The notes below the pieces were generated by a model. The model worked only from the letters and a program-made list of their open reading frames with translations. It was not told the origin of the DNA and did not search any database. A stretch of 54,024 nt of DNA, from contig JAUNVD010000012.1 of NCBI GenBank assembly GCA_030537855.1, forward strand, positions 1-54,024, given 5' to 3'. Position 1 is the stretch's first letter. Each line of letters starts with the position of its first letter. Positions 33,620 through 42,141 of the stretch are shown here, piece by piece. Position numbers and translations under genes: made by a program. Origin of the DNA: Tissierellia bacterium (GTDB lineage Bacteria; Bacillota; Clostridia; Tissierellales; Peptoniphilaceae).

Positions 33620-34513
33620 TTATTTCATTCCTCGACTTGTTAAAATTTCGTTGGTTGCTCCTTCGTCATGAATAAAATAGGAAATACCACCAATAGTTTG
33701 AGGAACTCCAGGTAAAGTACCTGTTTGGATACTATCTTCTCCCATTCGTAAAATCGAAGGAGATAATTTTGCTAATTTACTCATAGGTATATTTGACTGC
33801 GTATTTTTATCATAGGAACGTAAATATAAGGGAAAGTTAATCAAGGATTTTGGAGATTTTAATTCTTTTAAAAAGGCGGACATAAATTGTTGTTGCGCTT
33901 CCACTCTTCCTAAATCTTGATTCGCATAACCTTTTCGAAATCGTAAAAATTGTAGAGCCTGATCCCCATTTAACCTTTGTTCCCCAGCTTTTAAATCTAT
34001 ATAAAGAGGTGGATTTGCAGTCGGATCTTCATAATGCATATCCATGGGAACATTAACATCTACTCCTCCCATAGTTTCTACCATTTCTTTTACAAAAGCA
34101 TAGTCCACAGTAATATAGTATTTTATATTTGTTCCTAGTAATTGATTTAAGGTTTGGAGAGAAAGTTCCGGTCCCCCATAGGCAAAGGCATGATTGATTT
34201 TTTCTTTATTTTTTCTCCCTGGAATAGCTGTTCTAGTATCTCTAGGAACAGAAAGCATATAAAAAGCATGATTTTTCAAATCTGCATGAACAATCATCAT
34301 CACATCAGATCTAGAAGGAGAACCATCATTAACATTTAAGGAGTCCACTCCTAACATTAAAAAATCCATACTATCTTCACCCATGGACATATCTTCAAAG
34401 AAATCTCCTAGGGGTTGATTATGATTCTTAACGGTAACAAAGCCAATGGCGCCAATACTCAAAATAATTAATACAAATAAGGTTATAAAAAAACCTTTAA
34501 AAAACCCCTTCAT
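33620..34513 (-). CDS. LytR-CpsA-Psr family cell-wall glycopolymer ligase (297 aa)
   Basis: This membrane-bound enzyme transfers undecaprenyl-linked polymers to peptidoglycan. A membrane helix at about 8-28 is followed by the LCP domain: LMLGVDS, RSDVMMIVHAD, LSVPRDTR, KINHAFAYGGPEL, FLRFRKG and DLGRVEAQQQF. These include the Arg and Asp residues that bind the lipid phosphate. In a bacterium with SLH proteins it may attach the secondary wall polymer they bind. It overlaps yqeK by four bases. Confidence 0.93.
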   Translation of the reverse strand: MKGFFKGFFITLFVLIILSIGAIGFVTVKNHNQPLGDFFEDMSMGEDSMDFLMLGVDSLNVNDGSPSRSDVMMIVHADLKNHAFYMLSVPRDTRTAIPGRKNKEKINHAFAYGGPELSLQTLNQLLGTNIKYYITVDYAFVKEMVETMGGVDVNVPMDMHYEDPTANPPLYIDLKAGEQRLNGDQALQFLRFRKGYANQDLGRVEAQQQFMSAFLKELKSPKSLINFPLYLRSYDKNTQSNIPMSKLAKLSPSILRMGEDSIQTGTLPGVPQTIGGISYFIHDEGATNEILTSRGMK

Positions 34514-35070
34514 TGATTCACCTTCTTTCGATAAAAATTTCTAGCCTTAAGGGTACTAAGAGCTATCACTTGTTTATTGTCCAGTAGAAAAGAGATGGTA
34601 TGTTCCAAGGCATATACCATTGCTTCATCTAAAGATGTATAAGCTAATTTCCTAGCTTTTTCCACTCCTGGAAAATTACGCATAGGTTCTATATAATCAG
34701 CAAGATAAATAATTTTATCTAAAACCGACATATCTTCTTCCCCTATTGTATGAATGGCAATTGCATGAAGTACTTCCTCATCTTTGATTCCATAGTATTT
34801 CCTTGCAGCTAATGCTCCTAAAGGGCCATGAATAATTTCTGGAGAGTCTTTTAACTCCTGGGTCAATTCCAGTCCCAAATCTTTACACGCTTGAAATAAT
34901 AGTTTTTTATCTCTAATTTTCATACAATCATGATAATAGGCAGCAAGTCTTGCCTGTTTTTCATCAGCACCCCAAAATCTTGCTAATCTTACTGCTTCTT
35001 CTACTACTCGTCTTGTATGTTGAAATCTTTTTTCACCAATACGTTGGATTATATCTTTTTCTGTATTCAT
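34510..35070 (-). CDS. yqeK: HD-domain Ap4A hydrolase YqeK (186 aa)
   Basis: This is a metal-dependent HD phosphohydrolase; Firmicute YqeK splits diadenosine tetraphosphate. Motifs are RFQHTRRVVEEAVRLA (His), AAYYHDCMK (His-Asp) and HGPLGA, followed by IIYLADYIEP with the last Asp. The start overlaps nadD by four bases and the end overlaps the LCP gene by four bases, as in the usual nadD-yqeK order. Confidence 0.93.
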   Translation of the reverse strand: MNTEKDIIQRIGEKRFQHTRRVVEEAVRLARFWGADEKQARLAAYYHDCMKIRDKKLLFQACKDLGLELTQELKDSPEIIHGPLGALAARKYYGIKDEEVLHAIAIHTIGEEDMSVLDKIIYLADYIEPMRNFPGVEKARKLAYTSLDEAMVYALEHTISFLLDNKQVIALSTLKARNFYRKKVNQ

Positions 35071-35681
35071 AGGTCATTCCTGTATAAATTATTTTCTTTT
35101 ATAAAGGAAATCACATCCTTTGGGATAAGATATTTCACCGATTTATTCCTTGCAAGGCGACTTCTTAAATTTGTAGAAGAAACTTCATATCTTGGGGTTT
35201 TCACAACTGTAATTTCTGCTCCAAACTCTTCCTTTAAGGCATTGATTTCCCAATAAATTTGTTCTTTTGATATAGATTCATACCCTGGACGGACGGCTAA
35301 AATAAACTCAATGGATTTTGCCAATTCATCAAATCGTCGCCAATCTTTAAGCTCTGGTAAAATATCAGAGCCTATTAAAAAGAATAGTTCATCTTTAGGA
35401 TATATTTTTTTCAAAGCCATTACAGTATCTACTGAATAGGAAAATCCTGTTCTTTCTACTTCAATGTTGGAAACTTCAAAATAGGGATTGTCCTTAATCG
35501 CAAGTTTCACCATTTCCAATCTGTGAAGGGCATCTACAATTTCTATTTGTTTATGTGGGGGATTTCCAGTTGGAATATACAAAATTTTATCAAGATTCAT
35601 TTCATCTCGTATATATTCACTCATCATTAAATGTCCCATATGAATGGGATTAAAGGTTCCACCCATAATACCTATACGCAT
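35067..35681 (-). CDS. nadD: Nicotinate-nucleotide adenylyltransferase (204 aa)
   Basis: This makes deamido-NAD from nicotinate mononucleotide and ATP. The nucleotidyltransferase motif GGTFNPIHMGH is at residues 7-17, and the late S/T-x-x-R-S motif appears as SSTNLRSR. The substrate loop FLIGSDILPELKDWRRF is typical of NadD. Normal length. Nine bases separate it from yhbY. Confidence 0.96.
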   Translation of the reverse strand: MRIGIMGGTFNPIHMGHLMMSEYIRDEMNLDKILYIPTGNPPHKQIEIVDALHRLEMVKLAIKDNPYFEVSNIEVERTGFSYSVDTVMALKKIYPKDELFFLIGSDILPELKDWRRFDELAKSIEFILAVRPGYESISKEQIYWEINALKEEFGAEITVVKTPRYEVSSTNLRSRLARNKSVKYLIPKDVISFIKENNLYRNDL

Positions 35682-35689
35682 ATCATCAC

Positions 35690-35980
35690 CTATGGTAAAT
35701 CTATTTTAGGATTTTCTTTAGACTTTCGGTATATGACCATTTTGTTACCTAGTTGAGATACAAATTCTCCCTGTGTCTTTTCTAATATTTCATCTACAAT
35801 ATCTTTTGCTTCTACAGGAGAATTGTTAATAACTGTAATTTTAACTAATTCTTCATGTTCCAATTGTATTTCTAATTGATCCAGTACCGACTGACTTAAT
35901 CCATTTTTCCCAATATTTAAACTTGGTTTTAAAGTATTTGCCAAAGATTTTAAATATGATCTTTGTCTTCCTGTAATCAT
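35690..35980 (-). CDS. yhbY: YhbY-type CRM-domain RNA-binding protein (96 aa)
   Basis: This is a single CRM domain with LTGKQ-like start (here ITGRQRSYLKSLANTLKP) and the GxxG loop in NIGKNGLSQSVL. It associates with pre-50S particles in other bacteria. AGGAGGT precedes the ATG. It lies eight bases after obgE and nine before nadD, the standard Firmicute order. Confidence 0.94.
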   Translation of the reverse strand: MITGRQRSYLKSLANTLKPSLNIGKNGLSQSVLDQLEIQLEHEELVKITVINNSPVEAKDIVDEILEKTQGEFVSQLGNKMVIYRKSKENPKIDLP

Positions 35981-35988
35981 AGTACCTC

Positions 35989-37254
35989 CTATTCAAAAAA
36001 TTCAAATTCGTATTCACAAATAAAGACTGGTTCTCCTTCTTGGATTCCTAGTTCACGTAATTTATCAATGACCCCATTTTTAAGTAAATTGTTTTGGAAA
36101 TATCGAAGGGAATCTGAATCGTCAAAATAAGTAGAACCTAAAAGTCTTTCAATATAAGGCCCTTCTACAATATATTTTCCTTCTCGTTTTTCCACAACAA
36201 TCCCTGGCTCTCGTTCTTCTTCCTCAATATACTCTTCATCATAGGTTGGATATTCGTTAGGATAATTCTTTAACTCCTCCCATAGATAATATAAAAGTTT
36301 ATCTAGATTCTTTGTTGTAGCTGCAGAACCAGCAAATATAGGATATTTCCCTCCGAATTCCTTTTCCAGTTTTTTCAATCCTTCTTCTGCTCCTGGGATA
36401 TCCATTTTATTGGCAAAAATCACTTGAGGTTTTTCTTCTAATTTTTCATTATAAGATTTTAATTCCTCATTAATTTGGTAAAAATCTTCCACAGGATCTC
36501 GCCCTTCACTACCACTTACATCTAGTACATGAACAAGAATTTTTGTCCGTTCAATATGACGTAAAAAATCATGACCTAAACCGACACCTTCTGAAGCTCC
36601 TTCTATAAGACCAGGAATATCTGCTATGACAAATGATTTTTCCGAACCTAAAAATACAACTCCTAAATTCGGTTGTAATGTTGTAAAATGATAATTGGCA
36701 ATTTTTGGCTTTGCTGAAGAAACAACTGACAAAAGAGTGGATTTTCCAACATTGGGAAACCCAACTAAACCAATATCTGCTAAGACTTTCAACTCTAAGA
36801 TAATGTCACGTTCTCTTCCCTTTCCACCTGCTTGGGCAAAGGTAGGAGCTTGTCTTGTGGCAGTGGCAAATCTTGCATTTCCCTTTCCTCCACGACCTCC
36901 TTGGGCAATAATAAAACTTTGGTCCTTATATTGCATATCGACAATGACTTTTTTTGTTTTTTCATCTTTTACCAATGTGCCTACAGGTACTTTAAGTACA
37001 ATATCTTCTCCGTCTTTTCCAGACTGTTTTTTACTTCTTCCATTTTCCCCATTTGTTGCTTTATATTGACGACGATATCGAAAATCCATCAGGGTATGAA
37101 TTCCTTCGTCTGTTTTTAGAATTACAGAACCCCCTTTTCCTCCGTCCCCACCAGCAGGACCTCCTGAGGGTTCATATTTTTCTCTTCGCCAGGCGACCAT
37201 TCCGTCCCCACCGCGACCACCTTTTACATGTATTTTTGCAATATCTACAAACAT
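35989..37254 (-). CDS. obgE: Obg-family GTPase (421 aa)
   Basis: This essential ribosome-assembly GTPase has three parts. The glycine-rich Obg fold covers 1-157 (GGRGGDGMVAWRREKY). The G domain has G1 GFPNVGKS, G3 DIPGLI, G4 NKMD and G5 SAAT. The C-terminal OCT domain spans about 340-421. AAAGGAGG precedes the ATG. A terminator separates it from rpmA, and a TATAAT about 30 bases upstream suggests its own promoter. Confidence 0.97.
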   Translation of the reverse strand: MFVDIAKIHVKGGRGGDGMVAWRREKYEPSGGPAGGDGGKGGSVILKTDEGIHTLMDFRYRRQYKATNGENGRSKKQSGKDGEDIVLKVPVGTLVKDEKTKKVIVDMQYKDQSFIIAQGGRGGKGNARFATATRQAPTFAQAGGKGRERDIILELKVLADIGLVGFPNVGKSTLLSVVSSAKPKIANYHFTTLQPNLGVVFLGSEKSFVIADIPGLIEGASEGVGLGHDFLRHIERTKILVHVLDVSGSEGRDPVEDFYQINEELKSYNEKLEEKPQVIFANKMDIPGAEEGLKKLEKEFGGKYPIFAGSAATTKNLDKLLYYLWEELKNYPNEYPTYDEEYIEEEEREPGIVVEKREGKYIVEGPYIERLLGSTYFDDSDSLRYFQNNLLKNGVIDKLRELGIQEGEPVFICEYEFEFFE

Positions 37255-37361
37255 AGCCCACCTCCTTTGGTTTCTATGCTCCTTGTATTATATCATAGCT
37301 ATGTGGTATCCTTCGTGACAGTTTATTGAAAATAGTTAATATCCGTCTAAGAAATAAAAAA

Positions 37362-37382
37362 GTCGCAGACATTGTCTACGAC
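37362..37382 (-). terminator. Terminator after rpmA
   Basis: On the minus strand GTCGTAGAC and GTCTGCGAC pair around three bases (one G-T pair), followed by TTTTTT. It begins 11 bases beyond the rpmA stop. Confidence 0.9.
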
Positions 37383-37392
37383 CCATAATTAT

Positions 37393-37686
37393 TTAAGCAA
37401 GTTCTTCTTCCGGAAGGACATTGACAACTTTTTTTAATCCACGTCCTTTAGTTTCAAATTGTACAATACCATTTGCTTTTGCAAATAAAGTGTCATCTGA
37501 ACCTTTACCAACATTTACTCCGGGATGAATCTTTGTTCCTCTTTGTCGAACAAGTATATTTCCTGCTAATACAAATTGACCATCACCTTTTTTAAGGCCT
37601 AGTCTTTTTGCTGCAGAATCACGACCGTTTTTCGAACTTCCTACTCCCTTTTTTGAAGCAAAAAGTTGCAAATTCAATTTTAGCAT
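37393..37686 (-). CDS. rpmA: 50S ribosomal protein L27 with cleavable N-terminus (97 aa)
   Basis: The L27 core follows an N-terminal extension [14 protein letters not shown]. In Firmicutes the protease Prp cuts this kind of extension after the Phe to expose the N-terminus that reaches the peptidyl-transferase centre. The motif [19 protein letters not shown] and [10 protein letters not shown] are typical. Its start overlaps the prp gene by seven bases. Normal length for the uncut form. Confidence 0.97.
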   Translation of the reverse strand: MLKLNLQLFASKKGVGSSKNGRDSAAKRLGLKKGDGQFVLAGNILVRQRGTKIHPGVNVGKGSDDTLFAKANGIVQFETKGRGLKKVVNVLPEEELA

Positions 37687-38021
37687 CTTTGCACCTCCTG
37701 TATAACTTCAATGGATTTTCCGTAACTTTCCACAAGCAAATCTAGCCCAGTTTCCAATACAGAAAATATAATTTGAATTTTATCATTGTTTTCATAGGAA
37801 GGGTCCGGTTCTAAAGATAAGTACCCGTCTTCCATTTTATATACAATCTCTTCTTCTTTTAGCCCTGCAACCTTAACCAAGGATTCTATCGTTGTTTGAG
37901 TGAGCATAGAAATTGCTGCACAAACTAAATCTAGTTCTCCTGGTTCTACAGTATTTGCATGACCTTTTGTTTTAAATCCAATGACATTTTGGTTTTTTTT
38001 ATAAAGTGTAACTTTAACCAT
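37680..38021 (-). CDS. prp: L27-processing cysteine protease Prp (113 aa)
   Basis: This YsxB-type protease removes the L27 extension. The catalytic pair is visible as His21 in [10 protein letters not shown] and Cys34 in [10 protein letters not shown]. It sits between rplU and rpmA, overlapping both, as in all bacteria that have the extended L27. The presence of the extension in the neighbouring L27 fits. Confidence 0.95.
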   Translation of the reverse strand: MVKVTLYKKNQNVIGFKTKGHANTVEPGELDLVCAAISMLTQTTIESLVKVAGLKEEEIVYKMEDGYLSLEPDPSYENNDKIQIIFSVLETGLDLLVESYGKSIEVIQEVQRC

Positions 38022-38329
38022 TATCCAATGGAACCAATTTCAACTAATGTAAATGGTTGACGATGTCCTTTTTTCTTTCTTTCGTTTTTCTTTGCCTTGT
38101 ATTTGTAGATGATAACTTTACGATCTCGGCCTTGTTTTAATACTTTGCCTTCCACTTTTGCACCTTCTACATATGGTTTTCCGATTTTTACATCTTCACC
38201 ATCAGCAACAAAAAGAACTTTGTCAAAAACAGCGGTATCTCCTTCGTTAAGGTCCAATTTTTCAATTTTTACCTTATCTCCAGTTTTTACTGTATATTGT
38301 TTTCCACCTGTTTCGATAACTGCGTACAT
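38021..38329 (-). CDS. rplU: 50S ribosomal protein L21 (102 aa)
   Basis: The protein begins [12 protein letters not shown] and ends [12 protein letters not shown], both diagnostic for L21, with the basic [16 protein letters not shown] segment that binds 23S rRNA. GGAGGTGC precedes the ATG. It heads the rplU-prp-rpmA unit. Confidence 0.97.
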   Translation of the reverse strand: MYAVIETGGKQYTVKTGDKVKIEKLDLNEGDTAVFDKVLFVADGEDVKIGKPYVEGAKVEGKVLKQGRDRKVIIYKYKAKKNERKKKGHRQPFTLVEIGSIG

Positions 38330-38440
38330 TGTAGCACCTCCTTGATTTCAAGACTCGCCTAAGGGGCATGGCTAACCATTTAAAACCCGTTTCGAGCGGT
38401 TACATTACATTATAATAGCATAGGATCCTTGAAATAGCAA
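38330..38440 (-). promoter_or_regulatory. rplU promoter and L21-type leader
   Basis: On the minus strand TTGCTA and TATTAT are 17 bases apart (38412-38440 on plus). About 75 bases of untranslated leader follow, containing short pairing segments (GGTTAGCCATGCC region). Firmicute rplU genes commonly carry an L21 leader that L21 binds. I judge this from position and general shape, not from a covariance match. Confidence 0.5.
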
Positions 38441-38463
38441 TCTTTTTCTCAAGAATCCTATGC
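38418..38463. terminator. Hairpin between the orphan membrane protein gene and rplU
   Basis: GCATAGGATCCTTGA and TCAAGAATCCTATGC form a 15-base stem with one mismatch. The T run is on the plus side, where no gene ends. On the minus strand it lies 11 bases after the membrane-protein stop and overlaps the rplU promoter, so its role is unclear. Confidence 0.5.
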
Positions 38464-38473
38464 TTTTTTCAAC

Positions 38474-40189
38474 TTATTTTTTCTTAGAATTTTTATCCTT
38501 TCGTTTTTTAACATTCCTAGAAATCCATTCCATTCCCAATAAAATAGTAAATAATATCCCAGAAAGGAGAAAGAGAAAATCTAAGGTATTTATAATATCC
38601 CAGGAATACATTTCTGCTTTCTTTTCCCTGAAAATAATGCTATGATTTTCTCCAAAGGCTAAGAGAGATTCTACATCTTGTCTATTTTTTTTATCTAATG
38701 AGATTTCCTCTATTTTTTCTACCTTCACCTCATTGATAAGGGTAGTAAATTTATGAAAACTACATTGTAACACTAAACTATGTTCAGCTCCCAATCCAGA
38801 AAATCTTTTATCTTCTGGTAAAATATGACTAATCCGAAAGATTTTGCTTTTATTAAGACTTACCCCTTCCCCGCTATAATCCCAGTCTTTAATGTTCAGA
38901 ATATCACCTATTTTAAAAGGATTGGATGGGAAGGAATATAGATAAACATGATTTCCTATATCCTCAGAATTTAATTCTTGGTCATTATTGATTATTACCG
39001 TTATCGGATAAGGTTCTCCATCTTCACTAATTCCCGCCAAAAGAAAGGGTAATCGTAAACTAACTGTATTGCTAAAGTCATCCTCTCTTGGAATCCAAAT
39101 CTTTTTCCGTATATTTTGATTCGTGCGAATCGTATTTACAAGATTTGGTTCAAATCTTTGAACCTTCTGTTTCCTTACTGTATCAAGAATATGCCTTTGA
39201 AATAAATTTGAAAGCTGAAGGAAATTTGTAAAGGATATTAAAAATAATAATATACAAAGGGAGCCTATTCCTATTATTTTAGATATTACTTTTATTTTCT
39301 TTTCTTCCTCATTTATGAACTTTCCTTTATTGATTATGTAATAGAAGACAATTAAGAGAATACACTGAAACTTTAGGATAAAACCAACTAATCGTGAAAT
39401 AAAAATAGGATTTTTCACCAAGCTAACATAGAGTGCAAACCATATAATTATAAAAATTAAGGTAGAAAAAATAATCAATTTAGAATCTTTACGATTTCTT
39501 TTCAAGTATAGGAACAATCCTACATTACTTAAAATTAAAAATAATACTTGACCCATATGCTGAGGATAATATCTTAATTTAGTCATTATATGAAATGCTC
39601 CTATTTCCTCATACTCTTCCGTTAATGTTATGAAAATTCCATATCCTCTTAAAAAATGAAATAATTCCTCTTGAACATTAGAATCAGCTGATACATAGAA
39701 AAAATCTGGTATAAAAGGTCTTTCAAAATATGGATAAATAAAACCTTCATCTAGATATTTGAATTTAGAAGGACTATAATAGCCTAATATTTTAAGTTCT
39801 AAAAGTTCTTCTAAGTTTTTTTGTGTATATAAACCGTCTTTTAATATATTTTCATTTAAAAGACCTCCTTGGCCCATATCTCTAATGTCCAAGTTGCCAA
39901 ACTTCTTAAAAATCCCTTGATTATCATAGATGGCTGTTTCAAAATATGGTTCTTTCGCGATAAAAGTTATCTTTTTGTCTTGGAGGAAGGCTTGAAACTT
40001 TTCTGAAAAATCATCTTTTAATGGCAATCCTCCATTAAAAAGGCTTTCTACAAAATACATTTTTGTGTTAGTATTCATATTTATTGGAGATTCGTTTTTT
40101 TGTTGAAACTTTCCTGTAATAGAAATACAAAATGAAACACAAAGTAATGAAATTAAAAATCCGATGATAATGTGTCTTACTTTTGTCAT
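38474..40189 (-). CDS. Membrane protein of unknown function (571 aa)
   Basis: I do not recognise this protein. An N-terminal membrane helix (about 6-27) is followed by an extracellular-looking region to about residue 195 (rich in Phe, Tyr and Lys). A block of about four helices lies near 208-325, another soluble region near 335-520 is predicted outside (beta-rich, with PFKIGDILNIKDWDYSGEGV), and a last helix near 534-555 precedes a strongly basic tail. The gene stands between two conserved housekeeping units and has its own flanking gaps, including 213 bases upstream. Base composition is like its neighbours. The layout suggests a surface sensor or envelope protein; no motif supports more. Confidence 0.7.
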   Translation of the reverse strand: MTKVRHIIIGFLISLLCVSFCISITGKFQQKNESPINMNTNTKMYFVESLFNGGLPLKDDFSEKFQAFLQDKKITFIAKEPYFETAIYDNQGIFKKFGNLDIRDMGQGGLLNENILKDGLYTQKNLEELLELKILGYYSPSKFKYLDEGFIYPYFERPFIPDFFYVSADSNVQEELFHFLRGYGIFITLTEEYEEIGAFHIMTKLRYYPQHMGQVLFLILSNVGLFLYLKRNRKDSKLIIFSTLIFIIIWFALYVSLVKNPIFISRLVGFILKFQCILLIVFYYIINKGKFINEEEKKIKVISKIIGIGSLCILLFLISFTNFLQLSNLFQRHILDTVRKQKVQRFEPNLVNTIRTNQNIRKKIWIPREDDFSNTVSLRLPFLLAGISEDGEPYPITVIINNDQELNSEDIGNHVYLYSFPSNPFKIGDILNIKDWDYSGEGVSLNKSKIFRISHILPEDKRFSGLGAEHSLVLQCSFHKFTTLINEVKVEKIEEISLDKKNRQDVESLLAFGENHSIIFREKKAEMYSWDIINTLDFLFLLSGILFTILLGMEWISRNVKKRKDKNSKKK

Positions 40190-40370
40190 AAAGTCCTCCT
40201 ATATTGGATAAGAATTCAAAGCTTAATTTAGAAAGTGATTTTATTAATTATATTATAATATATATTCTATAATATAATTTCAAAGATTATGTATCAAAAT
40301 AATGACAAAGATTCTGCCAATAAAGAATTATCTCTTATTAGAATTTCTGCTAAAGTTATTTTAAACTAAA

Positions 40371-40411
40371 ATAAAGTAAGAAATATTCGTTTCCGACCTT
40401 TCTTACTTTAT
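40371..40411 (-). terminator. Terminator overlapping the rng stop
   Basis: ATAAAGTAAGAAA and TTTCTTACTTTAT form a perfect 13-bp stem with a 15-base loop, followed on the minus strand by TTTTAG. The stem includes the end of the rng gene. Confidence 0.65.
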
Positions 40412-41473
40412 TGTTGCTAAAGGTTTCCCTTTTCTTTGTCTTCCAATTTCACATAAATGAAGTTTTGTAAATCCATAGACTTCCACATGATTTGGATCTA
40501 AAGAAAAGTTTTGTTTTAGAACTTTTAAAATCTCTCTTTCTTCTTTTCCACTTACGGTTATAAAATCCACAAGTATGATTCCAGATAAATTTCGTAAGCG
40601 AATTTGTCTTGGTATTTCCTTTGCTGCTTCTATATTTACCTTTTGTTTCGTATCTTTCGAAGTTTTTGCAGAAGAAGTATTTACATCAATAACCACACAA
40701 GATTCTGTTTGGTCAAAGATTAATTCTCCTCCATTTTCTAAAGGGACTTTACGTTTTTGTAACCTCCCTAGATCATAGGATATCTTTTCTTTTTGATCTA
40801 AAGACCAAGACACCTCTTTCCATGGATACTCAGGTGCTATACTCTTTGCAAAAGACATATCATTGGTTATTAAAGGAATTCCTTCCTTATAGTATCGAAG
40901 TAAAAATTCTATTCCTTGGGATCTTTTGTAAAGACATTTTGGAACTGGTAAAAAATGTATTTCTTGCTTTAATTTTTCCCCAAGTTCAAGAAATTGTTTT
41001 AGTTCTTTTTTCCCTGCCTTAAAATCAAAGCCTCCTTGGGTACGAACTAAAAGACCTCCAGGAATTGTTTTTTTATATTCCTTCCATTCTTCTATGGTTT
41101 CTTTCTTTTTAATTTTTTTAGAAAAAAGTAAAAAATCTTCTTCAGGAAAATATACTGTATAATGACCAGCTATTGAATATTCCCTTGTTAAGAAAGCTCC
41201 CTTTGTCCCTATAGGATCTTTTTTTACTTCTACGATTATGGTTTCACCTTTTACTAGTTCCTTTGGGTTTTTTAAAGGTAGAAACCCTCTTTCTTTTAAG
41301 CCTATTTCAATAAAAGCAGCAGGTATCCCTGTATCTATATAATCCACTCGTCCTCGATAAATATTTCCAATATATGTTTTTTCTAAAGGAGAAATACCTT
41401 CTAATTTTTCATCTTTAATATAAGCGATAAAGGGTTGGTTCCCACCTTCTACAAAGAGAAATTCTTTATCCAT
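40403..41473 (-). CDS. rng: Short ribonuclease E/G family protein (356 aa)
   Basis: This endoribonuclease or its remnant has an S1-like domain near the start (YIGNIYRGRVDYIDTGIPAAFI) and the catalytic RNase domain with the two metal-binding Asp motifs, VVIDVNTSSA and IILVDFI. The family's zinc-link CPxCxG and the region after it are missing: the protein ends soon after LCEIGRQRKGKP, at 356 residues against about 460-500 usually. The ATG at 41473 follows GGAGG; the earlier in-frame codons are inside the upstream gene. In Clostridia this gene usually follows the TIGR03960/TIGR03936 pair, as here. Confidence 0.88.
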   Translation of the reverse strand: MDKEFLFVEGGNQPFIAYIKDEKLEGISPLEKTYIGNIYRGRVDYIDTGIPAAFIEIGLKERGFLPLKNPKELVKGETIIVEVKKDPIGTKGAFLTREYSIAGHYTVYFPEEDFLLFSKKIKKKETIEEWKEYKKTIPGGLLVRTQGGFDFKAGKKELKQFLELGEKLKQEIHFLPVPKCLYKRSQGIEFLLRYYKEGIPLITNDMSFAKSIAPEYPWKEVSWSLDQKEKISYDLGRLQKRKVPLENGGELIFDQTESCVVIDVNTSSAKTSKDTKQKVNIEAAKEIPRQIRLRNLSGIILVDFITVSGKEEREILKVLKQNFSLDPNHVEVYGFTKLHLCEIGRQRKGKPLATIK

Positions 41474-42140
41474 GAAACTCCTCCCCATTGGCAGTAAAGT
41501 TTTTCACTCTTTTGATTTCCACCATATCTGGATCGATAGTAGAGTTTATGGATTTTAAATATCCTTGTAAAAAATGATCTGGTCGTAAATGTGTGTTTTC
41601 TCCAGAGGATAGAATAGCCCAAAGAATCACTTGGTTTCCATTTTTCTTTAGACCTGCTTTAAAGATACGATCTTTTACATCTTCTTCCACTTCAATTTTC
41701 TTTCTTCCTTTTTTTCTTTTTCTTGTAATAAGAATTTCATCTTGGTTTAAAAAATGATCTAATCCATTTTCATCATGTCCTTCTTCTTCCCAAGTAAAAG
41801 TATATTTCATGGAAGTTATTTGTTGTTGTATCGCTTTTGGATTGAAGTTTTTATATACCCTTAAAATACGAATCCCTTCAGGTAAGACCTCATTCATCGC
41901 TTTTTTAAAATCTTTAGGATCTAGATGATCTTCTACTTCTATTTCTAAAAATTCTGATTCACTTTCTACACCTAAAGATAATGGATTTCCAAGGGTAAAA
42001 AGAGGATGAGGGTTAAACCCTTCAGAATAAAGAACAGGAATATTTCCCCTTTGAAAGGCTCTGGAAAAAACTCTCATAAGATCTAAATGGGATATATATT
42101 TTATATTCCCTAGTTTTGTAAATTCTCCACGTAATTTCAT
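41466..42140 (-). CDS. TIGR03936-family radical-SAM-linked protein (DUF2344, 224 aa)
   Basis: This protein has the family start (LRGEFTKLGNIKYISHLDLMRVFSRA) and the following SEGFNPHP motif and ends in EIKRVKNF. It is always encoded next to the TIGR03960 radical SAM protein, sometimes fused to it. The start lies one base beyond that gene's stop. The function is not established; tRNA or rRNA modification has been suggested from context with rng and ribosomal genes. Confidence 0.92.
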   Translation of the reverse strand: MKLRGEFTKLGNIKYISHLDLMRVFSRAFQRGNIPVLYSEGFNPHPLFTLGNPLSLGVESESEFLEIEVEDHLDPKDFKKAMNEVLPEGIRILRVYKNFNPKAIQQQITSMKYTFTWEEEGHDENGLDHFLNQDEILITRKRKKGRKKIEVEEDVKDRIFKAGLKKNGNQVILWAILSSGENTHLRPDHFLQGYLKSINSTIDPDMVEIKRVKNFTANGEEFHG

Positions 42141-42141
42141 A

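Noticed and set aside
36695-37119. Two long plus-strand frames opposite obgE.
   Set aside because: They are antisense to the conserved Obg fold and result from its codon use.
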